From Ehretia macrophylla (taxonomy: Eukaryota; Streptophyta; Magnoliopsida; Boraginales; Ehretiaceae): DNA of 64,000 nt. The position numbers and the translations under genes are program-made. Positions 59,137 to 64,000 of this stretch are shown here, piece after piece. Every line of letters begins with the position of its first letter. The first letter of the stretch is position 1. Where the stretch lies: positions 41,194,152-41,258,151 of the forward strand of contig CM075775.1 in assembly GCA_037974665.1 (NCBI GenBank), given 5' to 3'. The notes beneath the pieces were generated by a model that did not search any database, was not told the DNA's origin, and saw only the letters and a program-made list of their open reading frames with translations.

Positions 59137-61573
59137 TGTGAAAACCCACTTTTTTATCTTATCTCGATTTACGTATTTTACCTTGTTTTGTGTGAATTGA
59201 CATGTTTATGTGCTATATGACTTAGAATTTGATAAATATGTGATTAATACTCCTAATATATGCTAAGTGTGCATTCATGAAATTTTCATAAAAAACGGAA
59301 TCATAAATTTTATCGTCGGTTTTAGTGAATAGTATTTTGAGCACCTATCCGCTAAAATTTTTACAGTGGTGTTTTAAACGTTTTGAAACCTAATCCTCGG
59401 GTATTAATAGACCCGTGTTTGATTAAAACGGATTTGGAATCGGTTTTGAAAATTTAAAGATTTTTACACTTTCTTTTGCAAGAAAACGAGTTTTAAGCCG
59501 ACTCGGGTGAAAATGTTTTAATGTAACACCCTTTGTCACCTAAAATATACTATCTAGAATTAATTTAGTTGTCAATTTAATAGTTGAGCAAGAAATAGTC
59601 AAGAAATGAATTAAAAGACTAAAAATAGAATTAAAAGACTAAATTAACTACTTTGACTTTCTTTTAATTTATTTGACCTTTACTTATATTGCATCGACAC
59701 ACAATGAAACAACACCAAAACACACTCAAACTCACACACATGGCCGAGAGCTTCAAGGGAGAAAAGAGAAGTTGATTTTCAAGGTTTTCAAAGCAAAATG
59801 TCATAGATAAGGCTAGTTTTTGTTCGTAGTTTTTCGTACCGAGTTGGATTCCGCTTGTTGGGCACACATAGCATGCATATCTAGGCTTTTTTCGGATCAA
59901 AGGTGAGAGAAAAATTCTAGATCTCAGATGTTATCTTTTGTATTTTTGCGTATAATTGAATATTGATCCGTTAGAATGTTAGTTTGAACTTATATTATTG
60001 CTCAGTGCATGCTAAGGATCGATTATATGTATTCTTATGTGATTTGAACTGTTCTAGCATAAATTTTTATTTTCGGGTATTTAAAGTTGATAGTTTGGCT
60101 ATTTGTTGATTATTTTGAGTTGTAGTGGTTGGAATCGATTGCCATCGATTTGTAAAAGTTTGTTAATTATGGGGTAGCGCCGTTGTAATGCCGAAATTTT
60201 GATTGTGATGTGGGTGCGAAAATCCAAAAATTTCAGCCTAGGTGCATTGAGGTTTTAGGGCTGGTAGGCATGGTTTGGATGTGTTTTGGTTAGTTTCCGA
60301 GAGGGCTAATGTCGTTGATTGAATGGGTGAGTGATAGAAACTGTTTTGGAGTTGTTTGGATCAGTAGAATGTAAGATATGATTATTTGAAGTTTAGGCTG
60401 TCTTTGTTTAAAATTTTGAATTATGCCTTTAGATGATCGGGTGGTGTTTGAGTGATTGAATTGTGAGTTGTTGATGGTTAGATTAGGGTTTGATTGTATG
60501 TTTAATGCACGTTAAGTTGGATGACCTACTTTGTCATCTAACTTAGTTGTTTAGTTGTTAATTGGGTAATTGATGTTGTATTGTTGTAATGTTATTAATT
60601 GATTGATGCATTATTAATTATTGATTATTGAATATTGATTATTGATGAACCAGGAGATAGTCAACGGAAAAGGTTGTCCTCCTGTGATGTGAATGTTTAT
60701 TTTATTGTTGAGTCTTGGTATGTGTGTGCCACCTCTCGGGCAGCATCGGGCTGCCGGATTGATAACGTCATGACTACCAGAGGCTACCCTCATCTCGCAT
60801 GGGCGGAGATGCCACGAAGGGCAGGGCTAGTGAGGTATCTCGGGTGTGTGTGTCATGGGGGTGATAAGAAGTTGGTTGAGATCGTGATGGCGTTTGGAGC
60901 TATACCAAATAGAGTATCTTTTATTGAATGGTTATTATAGTTTATGTGTTTATATTGTTATTGATGTTTATTGTGTGTTTACTGCTCAAAGGATCATTTC
61001 CAAGGAGTATAGCAAATACTGTTAGAGATCTATTGGATCCTCACTGGGCTTGTTTTATATAAGATCACTTTCAATTATTGCATGCTTACAGGTGTTGTTG
61101 ACAAATACTACGGGTATGTGCCTCTTGAAGAGGAAAATGTGCCTTTCGTGGATGAGTCTTATGTGCAGGAGTCATTGCCATGAGATTGTTTGTAGTTGAT
61201 GTATTATGATGTATTATAAACCTACTTTAACTTAAAGACTTATGTATGATGATTTAGTAGTCTTTATTTTGATCATGATTAGATTACTAAGTTGGTTTTA
61301 ATCTATTTTGATATGTATGTATAGCCTATGTACTAAGTTGGTATGGAGGCGTATAACTATGAAGGGGTTGTTGAAGGAACGATTATTGTATAATATGGTT
61401 ATGTTGTATGTTGTTAATTTAATTGAGCTAATTGTTAAATAGTTGTGGAGTTAGTTGTATTATATTGATAAGAGGTTGGTTTAGAGCCTCGGTGTCTTAA
61501 TTATTGTCGTTATACTGCCGAAATTCCGTTGTATCCTAACTGATGGTAGGTGGGGTCGAGTTAGGGCGTGACA
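59137..61573 (+). mobile_element. Solo LTR, Ty3-type
   Basis: The sequence starts TGTGAAAACCC and ends GGGCGTGACA. The 5-bp flanks ATATT (59132-59136) and GTATT (61574-61578) match at 4 of 5 bases. A second possible start, TGTAACACCC at 59522, is a better inverse of the right end but has no matching flank. The interior has LTR-like features, including a GC-rich patch at 60720-60900 comparable with the LTRs at 47549 and 50538. No partner LTR or internal region is present, so it is probably a solo LTR left by recombination. Confidence 0.6.
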
Positions 61574-61578
61574 GTATT

Positions 61579-62293
61579 TCCCTGAAAGAGCTAATGATAA
61601 TAGATAGATTTATCTTAAGATTCTAGAGAAGAAATAGCTTTGTTCCTCTTCGCCTATCTAATCTTCTTTCTCTATAGGAGACTACTCTACTTGTATACTT
61701 ATTCAGCTGGGGCGGTATCTTTTTAGTAAGTTTCAGGCCAGGCCCTTGCTTATGGATAAGCCATAGTTGTCCCTCCAAATGCGGAAACCTATACAGTTTG
61801 AGTGCTGAGCCCTGTGCTTTGCTGTCAATTTTCCTCGGAAAGAAAATGTCTTAATTAAGTAGGGATCTCCTCTAGTTGTTACCGTCCAGGTATACTCTGA
61901 CGCTCTCCGCCGTAAGAACCTTTGAGCTAACATCAGGATATATTAACAAGTTCAATAGCCAGCCTATCTCTTAATCGTACGCTTACGAGCAAATCTTAGT
62001 TCCATCTCATAGGAGTCCATCTTCCTTCCCCTTTGTTTAAGTTTGAGTTCCCTTCGCTAGCAATGACAACTACTCTTGTAGGGGCTATCGCTTTACCCGG
62101 CCTAGCAAGAGGTTTTATAGCTCTAACAAAGCCAACCAACTCTTTGGTTTTGCCACTGTAGCCCCTCGCCGCGCTCCTGTAGCAGTCAAAGCAATTGGAT
62201 CTTAGGCGGTTCTAGTCCCCTCACCGAAAGGAAATTGGAAGGCAGTCTCACTCTACCTCGGGAACAAAAGAACTAGTTGTAGAAAACGGAAGT
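61579..62293. other. Organelle-like DNA between two LTR elements
   Basis: GC-richer spacer-like sequence resembling the blocks at 52411 and 57266, probably the same organelle-derived insertion continuing. No gene is recognised. Confidence 0.35.
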
Positions 62294-64000
62294 TGATGTA
62301 TTTATATTTTTGGGCCTATTTCTTTGAATTTTATCATTAATTGTTCATATTTATTAAAGAGTTTGATCGCTTTAGTTATATTTTTGTACATGCAAGATTT
62401 TAATTGTGAATAAGCAATTAAGGTAGTCGTTGAAAGAAAATGCAATTAAAGAACAAAGCTAAAAATTATGAGTTGCAGATGTGTTGAAAAAAAAATAAAA
62501 AGCAATGAAAGGAAACAAAGAAAATAAAAAAAGAAAAAGACATGACCAAGGCTTTTTATAAGCCTTGGCCGTGTGTCTGATAGGACAAAGTCCACATTGT
62601 GGACTTTGCCACAAAAAAACAAAATGCTGGACAACAAAAAAAGTCCACGCAGGACTTGGTTTAAAAAAAAAAATAAAAAAATGATCAAGTTGGCCAGGTA
62701 GAGTACAAGCCCAACTTCATTAGGGCAGTGCAGATTTTGTATAAAAGAAGGGAAGCAGCAGCAATTGAGGAGGACGAAAAAAAGGAGAGCTGCAGCGCAA
62801 TAGGAAAAAGGAGTGCGGCGCAGAAGAAAGAAAAAGGAAAAAACAGAGAGCGAAACAGCAAGCAACGAAGAAAAAAAGCTTTGGTGACGAGGAAAAAACA
62901 GCAGCAAGTTCGGTTTATTTCTTTTCGTAAATTCTTCTTCAATTTTCAGTTGGGATTCAGATAAAATTATTATTTTCAACAGATTCGAATTAATTTATGG
63001 AGAAGTTTAATTTACTTTCTTTTTATAATATTGATTCAGTTTTGTTGAACATGAACAATTAATTCATTGTTTAGGGTAGGATTACTATGTAATAGTTTAA
63101 TTTTATGGTCTTGAACTTGGTTTGAATATTTTGATGCGAGTTTTATATATTTGATTTACGTGCTTTATTATTTATTTCCTATTAATTCATTACGCTTGTA
63201 GCTAGTGTTTTATAGGAATTCATACAATAGATCAAATATATAAATTGAGCTTTATTGCGAAAACTATAGGTTGTACCGTAGTTTTCCTCCACTTAATTAA
63301 TTAACTCGTAAGCCTAGGATTTTAGGACAAATCTATACTCTGGCTAGATAAAGGACTTGGAGATAGCGTTGCACCTCTAAACTAGGTCTAACTCGTTAAT
63401 TAGTTAACTTTAGGTGATTATTTAATTAATTAGGCTTGTAGTCTAATTTTGCATCAAAATAGGAAATCCTAAGTTCGAGCCTAGAATTCAACTTTGCATA
63501 GGAATCCGATCCCTAAACCTTTCCCAATAGTGATCAAACTTCAATTTCAACTTTCATATTTAATTTTAGTTTTCGCATTTAATTTCATTTTTATTTTATT
63601 TTTAGTTAACTTTCGTTCAAATCACTCAATTTACAATTTACTTTAGTTTAATTACTTAGGCACTTTACTTACACTTTTCTACAAATTTTCAAATTGTCTC
63701 CCTGTGGATTCGACCTCGCACTAGCACACTACACTACAATCACTCGTGCACTTGCGAGTTAAAACTTGGCTTAGAATTGACATTAATTTTATCCTAAGCT
63801 AAGCACCCATCAAGTTTTTGGCGCCGTTGCCGGGGAGGCACAGTATTATTTTTGGACTAGTGTAGTATTTTGTTTAAGTGTTAGTTTTTAGTTAATTAGT
63901 TATTTTTGCAAAAAAAAAAAAAAAAAATTATTTTTCTTGTTTTACTTTATTATTTTTAGATTACTTTATTAGTTGTTTTAGTTTAAATAGTTATCTTGAA
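62294..64000 (+). mobile_element. Left end of an Athila/Tat-type LTR retrotransposon
   Basis: The left LTR runs 62294-63812 (about 1.52 kb; TGATG...CATCA). Its 3' part has the TCCCTGTGGATTCGACCTCG wording common in this group. A primer site, TGGCGCCGTTGCCGGGGA, lies at 63819-63836, typical of Athila/Tat Ty3 elements. The internal region then continues past the window edge, so coding parts, the right LTR and age cannot be judged. Hydrophobic open frames inside the LTR are low-complexity and not genes. Confidence 0.8.
63819..63836 (+). other. Retroelement primer-binding site
   Basis: An 18-nt site, TGGCGCCGTTGCCGGGGA, begins 7 bp after the left LTR end. It is the conserved primer sequence of Athila/Tat-clade elements and fixes the element's orientation as plus. 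Confidence 0.85.

Noticed and set aside
60635-60940. 101-codon frame in the solo LTR
   Set aside because: It is within LTR sequence and has no recognisable domain.
62446-62979. 177-codon hydrophobic minus-strand frame
   Set aside because: It lies inside an LTR and is low-complexity Phe/Leu/Ser from purine-rich DNA.
1-64000. CRISPR arrays, bacterial operons, ribosome binding sites and rRNA genes
   Set aside because: None is present; the window is plant nuclear DNA, and the tandem repeats seen lack spacer-repeat regularity.

Overview
The window reads as nuclear DNA of a eudicot plant. It is AT-rich, its genes have GT-AG introns, TATA boxes and AATAAA-type signals, and it holds typical plant gene families and many plant transposable elements. 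No search could be run, so every family assignment rests on recognised motifs and on splice models worked out by hand.

Five protein genes are supported, all in the left 25 kb: (1) a two-exon family-1 UDP-glycosyltransferase of UGT709/UGT85 type (8121-10393, +); (2) a class I-like small heat-shock protein split by a 629-bp intron (12149-13263, +); (3) and (4) two neighbouring COPT/CTR copper transporters (14612-14980 and 16194-16640, +), the first lacking the Met-x3-Met selectivity motif that the second keeps; (5) a five-exon gene on the minus strand for a 399-residue plant-specific protein of unknown function (24386 down to 22023). These are separate genes, with no sign of a cluster; only the COPT pair shares a function.

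From about 24.6 to 46.6 kb I see no intact gene. The stretch holds small transposons (hAT, Harbinger-like and Mutator-like MITEs, several with clear target duplications), SINE-like sequences, one TRIM, a LINE RNase H fragment, short tandem repeats and a plastid psbB fragment (36246-36616).

The right end (46.6-64 kb) differs in texture. It has more GC and resembles intergenic plant organelle DNA, with a plastid-type tRNA-Asp gene (56492-56565) and a truncated tRNA-Ser head. This block is cut up by retroelement fossils: an almost complete but non-coding LTR element with 1.87-kb LTRs (47549-52410), a fragment of a related LTR (about 53690-54581), a decayed chromovirus pol end (about 54800-55520, -), a solo LTR (59137-61573) and, at the right edge, the LTR and primer site of an Athila/Tat-type element (62294 onward).

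The most unusual points are the motif-less COPT paralogue beside a normal one, the intron and divergent crystallin domain of the small heat-shock gene, the row of MITEs before and inside the UGT gene, and the organelle-like block repeatedly hit by LTR elements. I found no clearly new biological system.
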